Below are positions 29,818 through 40,773 of a stretch of 40,773 nucleotides of DNA, piece by piece. A model generated the notes under the pieces. It saw only the letters and a list, made by a program, of their open reading frames with translations. It did not search any database and had not been told where the DNA came from. This DNA comes from Brachionus koreanus. Its lineage: Eukaryota > Rotifera > Eurotatoria > Ploima > Brachionidae. Positions within the stretch are counted from its first letter, which is position 1. The number at the start of each line of letters is the position of its first letter. The translations under genes and the position numbers were made by a program. Location: contig PJRA01000343.1 in the NCBI GenBank assembly GCA_016987375.1, positions 1,006,179-1,046,951 of the forward strand, written 5' to 3'.

Positions 29818-32800
29818 TTATCTATAGAAATCGAATTCTGAATCACTATCTTTGATTTTGCTCTTGTGTTTTGAGCTATTTTCACTTATAAAGTCGGACT
29901 CTTCATCTGAATCACCATCTTTTAGGTAAACTTAAATAAATTAAAGTTTAATAAAGTTAATAATTTAAAGCTAAAAAAAATAACCTGGTAATTGTTTTTT
30001 ATCTTTGGAAGACTTAAGACTATTCAGCTGTCTTAGGCTTTGCGGTTTGCTGTCTGTTTTAGAACTTTGGCTAAAGTCAAAATCAAAATCAGCGGCTATT
30101 AAAATATATTTAAAACTAAAACAGCTTTTATTGTAAAATTTACTTTTTCTAGGAGACTTAAGAATATAACTATTTTTATTGTCTGAATTTTGCTGGCTTT
30201 TGCTTGTGGAAAGAGTTTGTTTTGGAGTCAATAGTTTGTTTATTTCATCGTCTTCATCGCTTTCATCAAAATATTGCGCATTATCTTTTTCAGATTTTTT
30301 TTGTCCACCATTTATGAACTCTTTGTAAGCATTAGACTCTTTAAGATTACTGTTTGTGGTCAAAGCCAACTCTTGATTCAAGCTTGTCTCGGTTTTTGAC
30401 CGACTTTCATCCAAAACAACAGTCTTGTTCCAAAATGTTTCATTAATTTTGTTCGAATCATTGAGAATTTTTTCCACAAATTTAACGGCCTTTTCAACAG
30501 CAATCGAATCAAAGCCAAGAAACGTGGGCGCAAACTTTCTTGCTATTTCTGAAATGTCAAGTGATGCATAGCGCTTAAGGAAGTTCATGTGTTTTACCAA
30601 GCGATTCCACAACTTCATATCTTGTTCTTCTTTCAAAAATAGAGAAACCATTTGATCAGTCACATCAGCAACACTCAAACTCATCAAATCGGCTGTAAAC
30701 AAACATTTGTTCTTGGTTTGCTTGCGAATAACATGAGGTAGCTGCTCAAGAATTACCATTGATATATCAGCTGGATCTGTGTCATCCAAAGAACTTTTTT
30801 CATTCGCAAGCCTTGTTAATATTTGAATATAATTCAAAGAAAAAAAGTCACAATTTTTTTTTTAATTTACTTTATTATTTCAAGTTTTGTCTTGTAGTGG
30901 GGTTCTTCTTGGCGGTAGTATCTTTCAGGATGAATTGTATGTTGAATTTCTAGTTCAATGTAGTCAAGCAAAAACAAAAGCGATGTGAAACTCAGCTCTT
31001 GACGAATCGATCTAAAATTTGATAAAAGATGATCTCTTTTTAAGCATTAAATATTTAAAATACTATTAAATAACCTTAAAAATTAAAATTTTTAAAATAA
31101 ATAGCAAAAGCAAATATCTAATTAATAAATTTTAAAAAGATTTTTAACTAATGTTTTGAAAAAAAATTAAGAGCAAAATTCAAAATTTATTGACCAAAAT
31201 TTTTCTAAAAAGCCCAATTAGACATGAAAAAAATTTTTAAAAATTCTTTTCTTTGGAACCATGCCTATCGAAGATAAAATTTTTGAAAGGCATTGTTCAA
31301 AAGTATTTCCGTTTTTATTTATTAACTACTAGCCAAAACTAATTTAATTAAAACTATTTAAAAAAATTGACTACAATCAAATTAAAGCTAAAAAAAATAA
31401 TTTAAAACTTAAATTCATTTTAAAAATCAAATAGATTAATAATATAAAAATTTGATCAGGATGCAACGTGAATTTTTGGTTATAGCATATTATTTTATTT
31501 TAAATTGTTTTGAAAAAAACAATATCTAAATGCTTAAAAATTAATGTTTAAAAAAAAAAGTGATTTTATTTTTTTAACTATATTTTATCAAGCTTTATCT
31601 GAAATAAAATAAAATCTTAACAAAAATAAAAAATTTCGCGGTGTTGTGATACTGTTGTTAAATCAATTGCTGAACAAAAACAGAAACAAAAATTTTAATT
31701 TAAAAAAAAAGTTATTTTAAATTAAAATTTTTGTTAGTGTTTCTTGTCACAAAATTCACAATGCCAAAGGTTTTTTTTGTAAAATTTAATCAAAAAACTA
31801 TAGATTCAAATTTTCAATGGAAAAATTTGCCTTTTTTTAAATCTGTAATTTTATGTAAATTAACATTATTTTAGAAAAAAAACATTACTTATCGTTAAAT
31901 TTAATTGGCCATCATTTAATCTTCTGACAAAAAAACTATATTAAATGACAACTAAACTAATTGACTGATAAAAATATGGTTTGATAGACAAAAAAAATTT
32001 TTTGTTTTACAAACAATCTAATTTAATAACAAATTAATTATACTCAGAAAAACAAAAGAGGAAAACCAAAAAAGCAAAAAGCAGCTTTGTTCTACCAGAA
32101 AGATTGTAATTTGAACAGTTCAGATAATGAATTCGAACTCGGAAAAGCATCTGTCAGATAAGAGTCTATTCAGGAATCAATAGTCGTTGATGTGGATTTA
32201 CTGAAAAAAACAAAAAAAAATTAGTAATTATCTTGCTCTTAATCTAAATTTTTTTTAATCAATAAACTTTAAAAAATTAAAACATTTTAAAATGTGTATA
32301 AAATTATTTTATTATATAGTCACCTCGTCAAATATATTTGTCAGTCTATTAGTTTTTACAGTCAGATAAAATATAGTAAATTTGTTACCACTTTTAGTTA
32401 TTTTTGTCATCTCATAAAGATTAAATTTGTCACCCCTAAAAAATTTAAGGCAATTTAATTAGATAATTTAACTTAATTATTTGTATGAAATTTATCTAAA
32501 TTACATTTTATTAGCCAAAATATCATCAAATCCTCTAAGCTAATCAGTGTCTTATTTAATTAGAAATAAATAGTAAACAAAAGCTTAAATATTAGCTAAT
32601 TCTTTTCACTAAAAATTTGTAAATTTTGGAATAAAATTTACAAATCGATCAGCTATTTTGAAAAATGAAATTTTGATAGATAATTTTTGGATTTTTAAGT
32701 TCACTAATGTAAATGTTTTTAGCATAACAGCACTTGATTATAGCGAAACAGTTTATTAAGCAAGTAAATAAAGATACCCATATCTACGAATAAAGCTATA

Positions 32801-33918
32801 CAATTCTATAAATAAGAAAATAAAAAAAGTGGTATAAATATTTATTTACCCATTTTTGTTAAACTCATTATCAAGGTTAATTTCCTCTTTAGCAGTACTA
32901 CTAGCTTTTGGTAACTCATCCAGATTGTTTCCCAATTGAGACCAGGTTCCCAATTTATTCAATTGATTGTTAGTATTTTCCATGTCAAAGTTAATGGTTG
33001 ATGAGGCAGTTTGATTCATGGTATCGATATCTTGCCGCTTAATATGCTTCTCATATTCTCTAAGCAAGTTTGTTTCCATGTTCATCGGAGGTGTTTTGGG
33101 TAAATCATCTTCAAATTTTACAATTGAAGCTGAAGGCTTCATTATTCCTGCTAATTGATCAATGGTCCCGTTTTCTTCTTGTTGACTCAATTCTTTAGGC
33201 TTTTCGACAATTGTTTTTGAAAATTTATCTGAACTTTTAGTCATGTTCATTACTAACTCTCCAATTACACCACTTTTATCCTTCTGCTCACCGACAGAAG
33301 GTTCAATATTTATTGTTTTATTTCCCTGAAACGATGATACCAATTTGTTAATCACAGAACCTTGGTCCTGATTTTCGTCATAATTAAATTTATTGACTGA
33401 ACTGAAAAATTCGTTTCGAAAAGCATCTTTTTGCTTCGGCTGTTCAAATAATTTTTTATCACTACTCCAAGCTGGATAAGCGGTTCGCAAAAAAATTTCA
33501 CACTCTTTCTGTCAATTAGAATTTTTTTTAAATTTAATTTAAAAGTTTTGAAAAATAGAACTTTTAGATTAGTCAGTCTTTCAAGCTTGGATTCGAGCTG
33601 AAGAAATTGAGTGTCTATTCTGTGTATATTGTTCAATAATTGTCTATTTCGTTTAAGGCTTTTTTCTTCGTCTTCACATAGTTTTTGGTAATATGCCTTT
33701 AATTTAACAGCTTTGGCTTTTGATCTAAAATTTGATTAATCTCAAAAAAAAAACTAAAAAATTATTTAATTTTACATTGATTCGTCTGAATTCATTAATC
33801 TACTGAGCTGAATTTCTAACTGTAGACGGTCGTTTTCGCTTTTGGCTATGTTTTCCATGACTTGATTTGAATTTTCGAAAAAAGATATTTTTTGCTGTAT
33901 ATTATCAATTTGAGACAT
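29818..33918 (-). CDS. KIZ: Kizuna (centrosomal protein KIZ) homologue
   Basis: Seven exons: 33776-33918, 33562-33724, 32850-33508, 30871-31011, 30144-30811, 29985-30095, 29818-29930. They sum to 1998 nt, giving 665 residues, against about 673 in human KIZ. The N-terminal coiled coil SENDRLQLEIQLSRL, then KAVKLKAYYQKLCEDEEKSL and NRQLLNNIHRID, follows the Kizuna pattern SEKKRLDLEKKL..VKLK.YL.EICESEKK...RN. The C terminus is acidic and ends DSDSEFDFYR, like the DDSDDFYD end of the human protein. In vertebrates KIZ stabilises pericentriolar material and acts at the ciliary base. The 1838-bp intron 31012-32849 joins the two halves: phases match (GG + A) and there is no other start for the downstream half, but it is the least certain junction. 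Intron 30096-30143 is 48 nt and stop-free, so it can appear coding. Confidence 0.8.
31012..32849. other. Long intron of the Kizuna homologue
   Basis: AT-rich, with no supported exon. The donor GG/GTAAAT and acceptor ATTTTAG/A (minus strand) preserve the frame. A weak fold-back-like patch lies near 32600-32690. If this were not an intron, the upstream part would end at a TAA at 32846. Confidence 0.55.
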
Positions 33919-34680
33919 TCTTTACCGTTTTGCTTGCTTAATCAATTTTTAACCATTAATTATTTATCAAAAATAAAATACAGAAGAACTTTTTTGAAAT
34001 TGGTAACCATGGTTACAGATGGTCTTAAAGCAACAAGATGACAAAATTATTGCACTTCTCACACTACAATGCTTGAAAAAAACCAATAATATTCGATATT
34101 AATAATAAAACCATCATCATAATATGAAAATAAGGTTTGAATATTTTTCTTAAAAACTTTATCTGAAACATAAATTTTACAACAAAAAAATGGTCTTCGA
34201 TGCAGTCTATTTGCATGCATCAAAATTTTTAAAGCAGAGTTAATCTAAAAAATTTGAATTTTTCAAAAGACTCAAAATTTAATCTTTTAATAAAAATCAT
34301 AAACTATTATGTATATGTAAAAGATACGACAAAATCAGCTCACTAAAAATACGAGTTCTACTAAAAAACTAGTGTTGGGTAACGTGAGTGACGGCAATGG
34401 AATTGCCAAAAAATGGTGTAGACCGTTTTGATGGCCGTGTAAAATATAATTAATATAATCATCTCAGATATTAAAAACTTATTTTTTCAATTTTAAATAG
34501 AAAAATCATATTATTTCAGTGAAAAAATTGCTTTTTCTAATATATTATTTTATGCTCTTAAATAAATAAAATATTATCAGCTTTTAGGTGTATCACGAAT
34601 TGTACAAGGATGTTTTTGGATGTATTAGAGTTTTTTTTATACCATTATATACCAATTTTAATATGACGATGATTTTTTTT
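33919..34680. other. Intergenic spacer upstream of Kizuna
   Basis: Contains the likely Kizuna promoter. Around 34373 the sequence TAGTGTTGGGTAACG resembles a hAT-type terminus and the possible left end at 5684, but no partner end was confirmed. No gene seen. Confidence 0.4.
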
Positions 34681-34947
34681 AAAAAAAAAAAATTGTATAA
34701 TAAAATTCAGTTAAGTAGAAGTAAATGAATTGAAAAAAAATTGTTAATAATTTTTGTTATTTACACCCATTTTTTTTCTCCTCATTCGACGTTTGTAGGT
34801 TAAAAATAAAAAAATATTTAGCTTGCGCATAAGCTAAAAATCTTGCAAAAAAGTGGAGGTCAGTTTTTTCAAAATTTTTTTGCAAGATATTTTTTTCAAT
34901 TCATTTATTTCTGCTTAACTGAATTGTATTATAAAATTTTTTTTTAA
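34681..34947. mobile_element. Long inverted-repeat element, about 265 bp
   Basis: The outer arms are inverted copies of about 55 bp. The left has TTCAGTTAAGTAGAAGTAAA then TGAATTGAAAAAAAAT; the right, reverse-complemented, has TTCAGTTAAGCAGAAATAAA then TGAATTGAAAAAAATAT. Inside, TTTTTTTGCAAGAT is inverted relative to ATCTTGCAAAAAA, so a second inner pair exists. Non-coding and probably a MITE; the family is unknown. Confidence 0.65.
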
Positions 34948-36080
34948 CAAAAACTTTTAGTGAAACAAAAATACTAAATCTAATTCATTTCTAATAGTAG
35001 CTTCAGCCTTTTTATTAATTTAATGTTGTCTTTTTTTTAAATCTTGACGGATGTAGGTTTTAAAGCATACCTCAATTAACCCCTTATTTTTTAGAACAGT
35101 TTTTGTCCAAGAAGCATATTTTTGGAGAATTCAAATATTTTCATATAATCGGGATGATAAACTTAAATGGACGAAATATTTTATTTTCAAAAATCGAATT
35201 GTTTACTTTTTTGAAACATTTAGATAAAAAAAATATTTTAGTCATTTTGTAAGACTTAAATATTTAATGTTTTAAATTAATAATTATTATTAATATATAA
35301 TTTATTTTTTATGAATAGAAAAAGACGATTAGTAGAATTTTTTAAACCTTAAAAGCTAAATTCATAATTTACTTATTTGTATTTCTGTACCGAGCTTTAG
35401 CTCCTTCAGATTAAAAATAAAAATAAAATAAAAATCAAAATATAGTTAAATAGAATAAAATAAAAATAAAAAATAAGAAAAAAATAAAGTAAAAGTAATA
35501 TAAGTCAAAAAATTGAGAAATATTAAAATTAAAATTAGATAAATTAAGATAGAGTGTAACAGAATACATTTTTATAAATTTGATGAGTCTGGAAAAAAAG
35601 AGGAAATAGTAAGGTAGCAATTACACAGTGGAGTTGGGTTAGATGGGTTTATAAAAAATTTGCTCATCATTTATACCAACGATTTCATGCCAACACAGAC
35701 TTCTAATTAAGATAAAATGAGAGTTTATAGATTAATAATTACAACAACATCTAAGTACCTATCTTCTGAGACACATGACAAAACATGACAAAACACATGA
35801 CACTAATTAATTCTAACTTAAATTGTCGGTTCTGTCGTAAAGTGGTTCGAACACTCGATATCAATCAAGAGATCGAGAGTTCGAATTTCTACTTAGTTGA
35901 GTTTTTAAAATCATAAAGAAGGTCAGTACTAGAAAGAATTAATTAATTTGTTAAGGGGTAATTGGCTTAAAATTATTCTTTTAATTTTTTAAAATTTTAT
36001 TCTTAATAAATAATTTTAAAAAAAATTATTTTTACAATTTTACTTTTATTTTATTCTAGAAAAATAAACATGGATAGATT
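34948..36080. other. Intergenic spacer with A-rich simple repeat
   Basis: A simple AAAATA-type tract runs from about 35410 to 35500. Apart from the tRNA-like sequence at 35825-35898 nothing was recognised. Confidence 0.45.
35825..35898 (+). pseudogene. tRNA-like sequence (possible tRNA pseudogene or SINE head)
   Basis: Contains an A-box-like TGTCGTAAAGTGG and, about 44 bases on, a B-box-like GAGTTCGAATTTC, which is the normal spacing of a tRNA gene's internal promoter. CTCGAT and ATCGAG can pair in the anticodon region, but with a loop of about 12 bases. No good acceptor stem was found, so it is not an intact tRNA. Confidence 0.35.
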
Positions 36081-38938
36081 TTAAAAAAATAATTCATTGA
36101 CAACAACTTTAAATTTGTCCTTAATAATAGCATTTATTCGTTCAACAAAAATTCTTTTTTGCGCCTCTTGTGCCACTATATCAGTTTCGTTTGGATCGTA
36201 AACATCAATTGGCAATGAGATCCTCCATGCAACCAGACTATTCGAATGTTGCATAAATTCTGCACCTAATAAGTGATCGTTTACTTCAAAAGTACCTTTG
36301 GTTGCTAATAGTTTTAGATTTGGCATTTTTCTAGCAACACAAATGATTGTCAAATAGTCAATGCAATCAAAGCTGTTGTCGTCCAGTTCAAGAACATGTA
36401 AACTTGGAGCACATTTTTTCAATAATACAATCAATGCATCGCTGAAACGAGTTAAACGATTTTCACTAAGATCTAAATGCTCGACTAGAATATGTCTAGA
36501 ATTTGCTAGATAAAACAAGTCTGAGTCGGACAAACCGCATGAGTGCAAGCTTAAATATTGTAGAGGAAGTTCCAAAGTTGATAGCAAAACTGATAGACAT
36601 CCACCTAGCGGTGAACTGCTCAAATCTAGTCTGTTCAAATGTTTCAACTTTCCGAAAGTTTCAGCCATTTTTTGCAGTATATCAGGGTTTTGACGATAAT
36701 CTATCAGATTGCATGACAAATCCAATGCTCTGAGATTCTGCAGTTGACATATATGTGGTAGAATATCTTTTATGCTCTCTTCGGTTATTGAGTTATATTG
36801 AAGACGCAAGCCTTTGATGTGCTATAAGAAAAAATTTACAATTTAAAATAAAATTTTGAAATCAAAGTTTTAGATTTTTTTCTTTTTTAAATTTTAAATA
36901 ATTATAGATTGAAAATATTAGTCTATTTTCATTTTATTGAAAGCACACTATTATTTTCAATTATACCTTAGCAAAAAATGTAAATGAATACTTACTACTT
37001 ATTGTTTATCTAAAACCGATAAAAATGAATAAAAATCAAGTCTGATTTTAAAAATTATAAGTATCCTGATGGTAAAGTGTTAACTTTTTGTGTTGGATGT
37101 AAAGTTGAAATTTAAAAAACTTCAATTAATTAGGTTAAAAAAATCGATATATTATATCTAACGATTAAAAAAAAAGTATTTAAATCCCAAAGAGTGTTTA
37201 GGCCACTTTTTTAAAAAATTGAAACTTAAATATTGTTTGATAGAAATAAAATTTTATCAGATAGCTTTTAAAAATTAATCATTTTGTTTTTAATTTTTTA
37301 AAAAAAAATAATTAATTTTCTGAAAAAAAATATTTATGTAATCATCTTCATAAATAAATTTTAAATTTTTATTACAAATCAGTATTAAAATTAATTCAGT
37401 TAAAATTCTGCTTATCAGAGTGAAAAAAAATTTTTGAGAAAATTAAAAATTAAATTTAGAAAATATTAATAAAATAATTTTTTGTTAGAATTAAGTTTTC
37501 ATTTTGGTTTAAACAAAGTAGTTTGAATATAATTGAAAAAGCTTTGCTATATTGATACAATTTGAAATGTTACATAAAATAAGTTAAAAATAAAAAAAAA
37601 TATTATTATCTCATAAGCGATAATATTGAGAAAATTAAGAGATGCTTTTATTTGATTAATTATTAAAGTCGATTAGTTTTTAGATAAAAATTGGCTTATC
37701 ACTTTTTTATCAATTGTTTGAAAAAGTATGGAACATCCAATTTTTTTTTGAGTTTCTGTTTAGTCAGCACCTTTAGTTAAAAGCTTATCAGCATTCATAT
37801 TTTAGGAAATTCTTGTTTACTAAAATTTTTAATTTTCTAGAAAAATTAATTTAGTTTGATTAATTTCTTATTTACTCAACTTTTAAAATCATCGAAAAAT
37901 GTCTTGAATAGTCATACTTTTATAGAAAAAATGAGTAATTCTTTTTTGCAACTTGAATTTTGAAATTAAAAACAAAAACAATAAGAAAATTATACATACC
38001 TCTAATTGAAGCTTTTCCAAAAGTTTTATTATGTTTGCTTTTCCAAGACACAACAAATCTAGTTTACAAATTTGCATGCAAAATCTTTTATTAACTAGAT
38101 TGGCTTCAAGTGCACCCATTAGCTCTTCAAATGTAGATCTTTCCTGAAGTATGCAATCAAATTTAAATATCAATTGTTCATCCGGCAAAGAGGTTGATTT
38201 TTTAAGGTCGCTTCTAACGCCCGAACTGCTTCCCTGCGTTGCAGCTATAGGCTCATTCTCCATGGTTGATTTGTCACATAAATTTTCCAGATCATTTACA
38301 TTCTGCAAGTATTCGTCAATAAGACAATTTCTTTGATATTCTTTTTGAGCAAGTCTGCAATGTGTAGCCACATATTTGATTATTATTTCTGCAACTGGTA
38401 GACCGGTTACGTCCAGATAGCGCAATTTAGTCTTGCGATTTCTCAAAGCGTCAATAAAACTGTGTACTACATCAGCTGAATATTTAACACCAAGTCTTGT
38501 CCTGTGTCCCATTTCAATATCACTGTACAAAACCACTAATGATGAAAACATATTGCTCAAATAGTTTGACATTTTCAAACTTTTGTATGGCCATTTGTTA
38601 ATTATAATCTTTAAATTTAAAAGTCAATTATGCAAACTTCTAGGTAAAATTCAAAAAGTACAGACATCAAGGGCGTTATCTCTGACTGGATAGAGTGAAG
38701 CTTTGAACAAAGGTATGTAGAGCTCAGCTGGTATCATGCCCAAAATTCGATCTAATTCTTTGGCTGGTAAATTGACAAGAACCTTGGAGCAGAGATTCAC
38801 TAGGGTCGAATCTAGTAGGTTGTTGAGTGGCCAGTCGTTTTTTGGACGATTTTTGAATTTGAGTTGATTTTTTTCGCTTTTAAAATCGACGGGGTAAAGT
38901 GCACCCTTTCGATTAAATAAAAACGTAAAATCAGCCAT
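36081..38938 (-). CDS. LRRC14: LRRC14-like leucine-rich repeat protein
   Basis: A 540-residue protein from three exons (38666-38938, 38000-38608, 36081-36821; introns 57 and 1178 bp, phase 0). The N-terminal part has IPAELYIPLFKASLYPVRDN, then after the splice INKWPYKSLKM and KLRYLDVTGLPVAE, which parallel LPRELFPLLFKVAF, VHTWPFPLLSF and LRVLDMTGL in human LRRC14. Exon 3 carries irregular leucine-rich repeats of the PRAME/LRRC14 type (LRALDLSCNLID, LNRLDLSSSPLGG, LQYLSLHSCGLSD, VEHLDLSENRLT, LHVLELDDNSFD). Human LRRC14 is 493 residues; the insert between LDVTG and the repeats (Ser-rich, residues about 150-195) explains the extra length. LRRC14 relatives act as cullin-2 substrate receptors or NF-kB modulators; whether that holds here is not shown by sequence. 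The intron 36822-37999 is plain AT-rich sequence. Confidence 0.87.
36822..37999. other. Long intron of the LRRC14-like gene
   Basis: Canonical GAG/GTATGT donor and CTTATAG/CAC acceptor on the minus strand. The sequence between them is AT-rich with no exon, repeat or RNA gene recognised. Confidence 0.6.
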
Positions 38939-39975
38939 TAGATTTAAAAACAAATTTAAATTTGTTCTATTTAATTTAAATTTTTGATGTTTTTTTCTTT
39001 CTTTAGAAATAATAAAAAAATAATAATATAAAAAAATTTGCAAATATCATATGATAATTAAGTTTATTTTCTCTACTACTAATAATAAATAATTTGAATT
39101 ATAATAATAATTGTGCGAACAAAATTATTACTATACATGATTTTTTTGTCATGGATTCGGAATTTTTTTCTAATTATATTTTAAATTAATTTGATTTAAT
39201 GCAATAAGATGTTCATATAATTTTTGAGAAGATTATTTCTTTGTGAAGTGAAAATTTTAATGATTTTTTTGGTATGCTTTAACACTAGAAAGCCTGGCTG
39301 ATTAAAAATAAACATTTAGTTTTGGAAGCAAATTAAATATTCTGAAAATCAATCGAATTTTTTTTTAATTAACAATTACTGAATTTAGAGTTGCCTAAAA
39401 TCTAGCGATTGACACTTATTAAATTTAACTAAAAGGAAGCATAATCTAATGGGAAATTATTTAAGAAAAAATGTGTTTAAAACTCAAAGATAATGAATAT
39501 CATTTCTTTACTTAATGGAGAAGTTTTCTCCTCAAATTATCATGTTTTCCCTTCTAAATACCGAAAAAGGATGTATTTTAAAGATACTTAACATTTTACC
39601 TCAATTAATCCACTTAACCATTCAACCAAATTATTTTTCACTTTTCTCTCAAAATTCTGCAATTTCATACTTTATAATGGTAATTTAATTTTTTAAATAT
39701 TCAAAACTTAAAAAAAAGTGAAAACAGCTTTTTCGAGTTCAATAGATTTTTTTTATTTTTACTCAAAAATTCTTCAAACCACCCTGTCATAAATCTACTT
39801 ATGCTCGTTTAATTTTACTTTTACATTTAAAGTTTAAATTTGTTTATTAAAAGAATATTTTTTAGCTTTAAACTAATAATAATAAAATCAATAAAATAGC
39901 ATTTAATTAATAAAAAGCATTTAAATTTTCAAATTTTAAATCCTTTTTATAAAATTGGTCTTAAACAATATCATG
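38939..39975. other. Spacer upstream of the LRRC14-like gene
   Basis: No gene supported. At 39279 the sequence TTAACACTAGAAAGCCTGGC resembles a piggyBac-like terminus (family 1 type), but no opposite end was found. The remainder is AT-rich. Confidence 0.4.
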
Positions 39976-40325
39976 TAGTAGTAGTAGTAAAAGTAGTATG
40001 TACCCGACCCTATCGGGTTAAGCTTCTTCGAAGCTATGGCAGCAAATTAGACGATCATATCCAAAATACGGTTTCCACGACTAGTACAATATTTTACTTG
40101 GTTAGTCAACTTTAAGTCAATTTGAATATAAACACCCAGATCTTTTTCAAGATTTGTTTTAGCTAAATTCTTTGTTCCTTATCTACTAAATATTGTATAA
40201 TTAAACAAAGGATTTTTTGAGCCAAAATGCATTACACCGCATTTTTCAATATTTAAATCCAACAACCAAGTAAGTAACCAGCTTGAAATAATGTCAATAT
40301 TTACAGACTTTTCTTATACGATCCG
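39976..40325 (-). mobile_element. LINE reverse transcriptase fragment with trinucleotide tail
   Basis: The reverse strand reads WLLTWLLDLNIEKCGVMHFG, then SKNPLFNYTIF. After an in-frame stop it resumes NLEKDLGVYIQIDLKL and TNQVKYCTSRGNRILDMI. This is the conserved post-catalytic segment of CR1/L2-type RTs (W...N..KC.V.HFG......Y.......EKDLGV..D..L.....). The TAGTAGTAGTAG tract at about 39976-39990 and the GC-richer block beside it form its truncated 3' side. Stops show it is dead. Confidence 0.8.
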
Positions 40326-40515
40326 AGAAAGCTATCAATGAAAAAAGACAAATAAAAAAGAACCTTATTTTGATTATTGTTCAACTCTCTTGTGTTATTT
40401 TTCCAAAGAGGCAATAATTAAACTGGCTAAAAGTTATTATTTTTCTATTTTTAAATTGTTTAAGTTCAAATTTGAATCGAAAAACTTTAATGATGTTAAT
40501 AATTTTTTTTAATAT

Positions 40516-40725
40516 GCTTTTCAACATAGATTTTTAGAAAGAATGTTATCGTTCTCTTTTAAGTCTCTATTCTTTCATAACTCGCCTGAGAATTTAAGAA
40601 ATATATTTCTAAAAAATGACTCGAGAAATTTCAGTTACAATTTAAGGAATAGTGCAAACCTGATTGAACCAATGGCAAAAACGAACAGTGGAGAAAAACA
40701 TTTGGATATTTTTACTCAAGATTGA
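40516..40725 (+). mobile_element. Possible LINE RT C-terminal remnant
   Basis: A 60-codon open run includes FSYNLRNSANLIEPMAKTN, resembling the (H/F).YNTRN...L..P..KTN motif near the C terminus of many LINE ORF2 proteins, which is normally followed by G...WN.LP. Here the WN segment is absent and the frame ends at 40723-40725. No host-gene resemblance was seen. Low certainty because the run is short and near the window edge. Confidence 0.4.
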
Positions 40726-40773
40726 TTAATAGCTTTGTGATCAAACGATCAATGCTGAAATTTGCAACATTCA

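Noticed and set aside
30400..30650. RhoGAP-like appearance of the stretch LWNRLVKHMNFLKRYASLDI in the downstream Kizuna exons
   Set aside because: There is no arginine finger or upstream RhoGAP core, and the exons join in phase to the Kizuna N terminus with a matching C-terminal tail and total length. The resemblance is only a helical pattern.
35435..35620. Phe/Tyr-rich open frame on the minus strand
   Set aside because: Generated by an AAAATA simple repeat; not protein-like.

Overview
This window reads as nuclear DNA of a small invertebrate animal. It is very AT-rich, the genes have spliceosomal introns (GT..AG, mostly 45-60 bp), and the gene content is metazoan: a Kv channel, tetraspanin, MOB3, MRNIP, Kizuna, LRRC14 and an S6-kinase-related kinase. 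The compact introns, base composition and protein divergence would suit a monogonont rotifer such as Brachionus, but this is inference. There are no operons, CRISPR arrays or other bacterial features. All gene models below were assembled by hand from reading frames, splice signals and family resemblance.

Layout. 1-2.7 kb: 3' part of a Shaw/Kv3-type potassium channel (+), whose T1 exons are not visible, with a LINE fragment upstream. 2.9-6 kb: a cluster of short terminal-inverted-repeat elements. 6.6-7.0 kb: a small secreted Ly6/three-finger protein (+). 8.1-8.6 kb: LINE remnant. 9.4-9.7 kb: a two-exon secreted prohormone-like peptide precursor (-). 10.4-12.2 kb: a tetraspanin and an MRNIP homologue (both -). 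14.1-14.9 kb: MOB3 (-). 15.8-18.9 kb: a TTAA-flanked MITE, a pogo/Tigger-like element with a broken CENP-B-type DNA-binding domain, LINE debris and a fold-back element. 18.9-23.9 kb: a gene-free AT-rich stretch. 24.0-27.9 kb: an RSKR/SgK494-like kinase (+) whose 1.8-kb intron holds LINE, mariner and fold-back remnants. 29.8-33.9 kb: a seven-exon Kizuna homologue (-). 36.1-38.9 kb: an LRRC14 homologue (-). 39-40.8 kb: LINE remnants.

The genes do not form one pathway. They are ordinary single-copy animal genes for excitability, membrane organisation, Hippo-related signalling, DNA-damage response and centrosome/cilium function, spaced by transposon debris. The most interesting items are the unassigned peptide precursor with two amidation-type Gly-Lys-Lys sites, the Kv channel whose S4 lacks most gating charges, and several short inverted-repeat families present in multiple copies inside the window.
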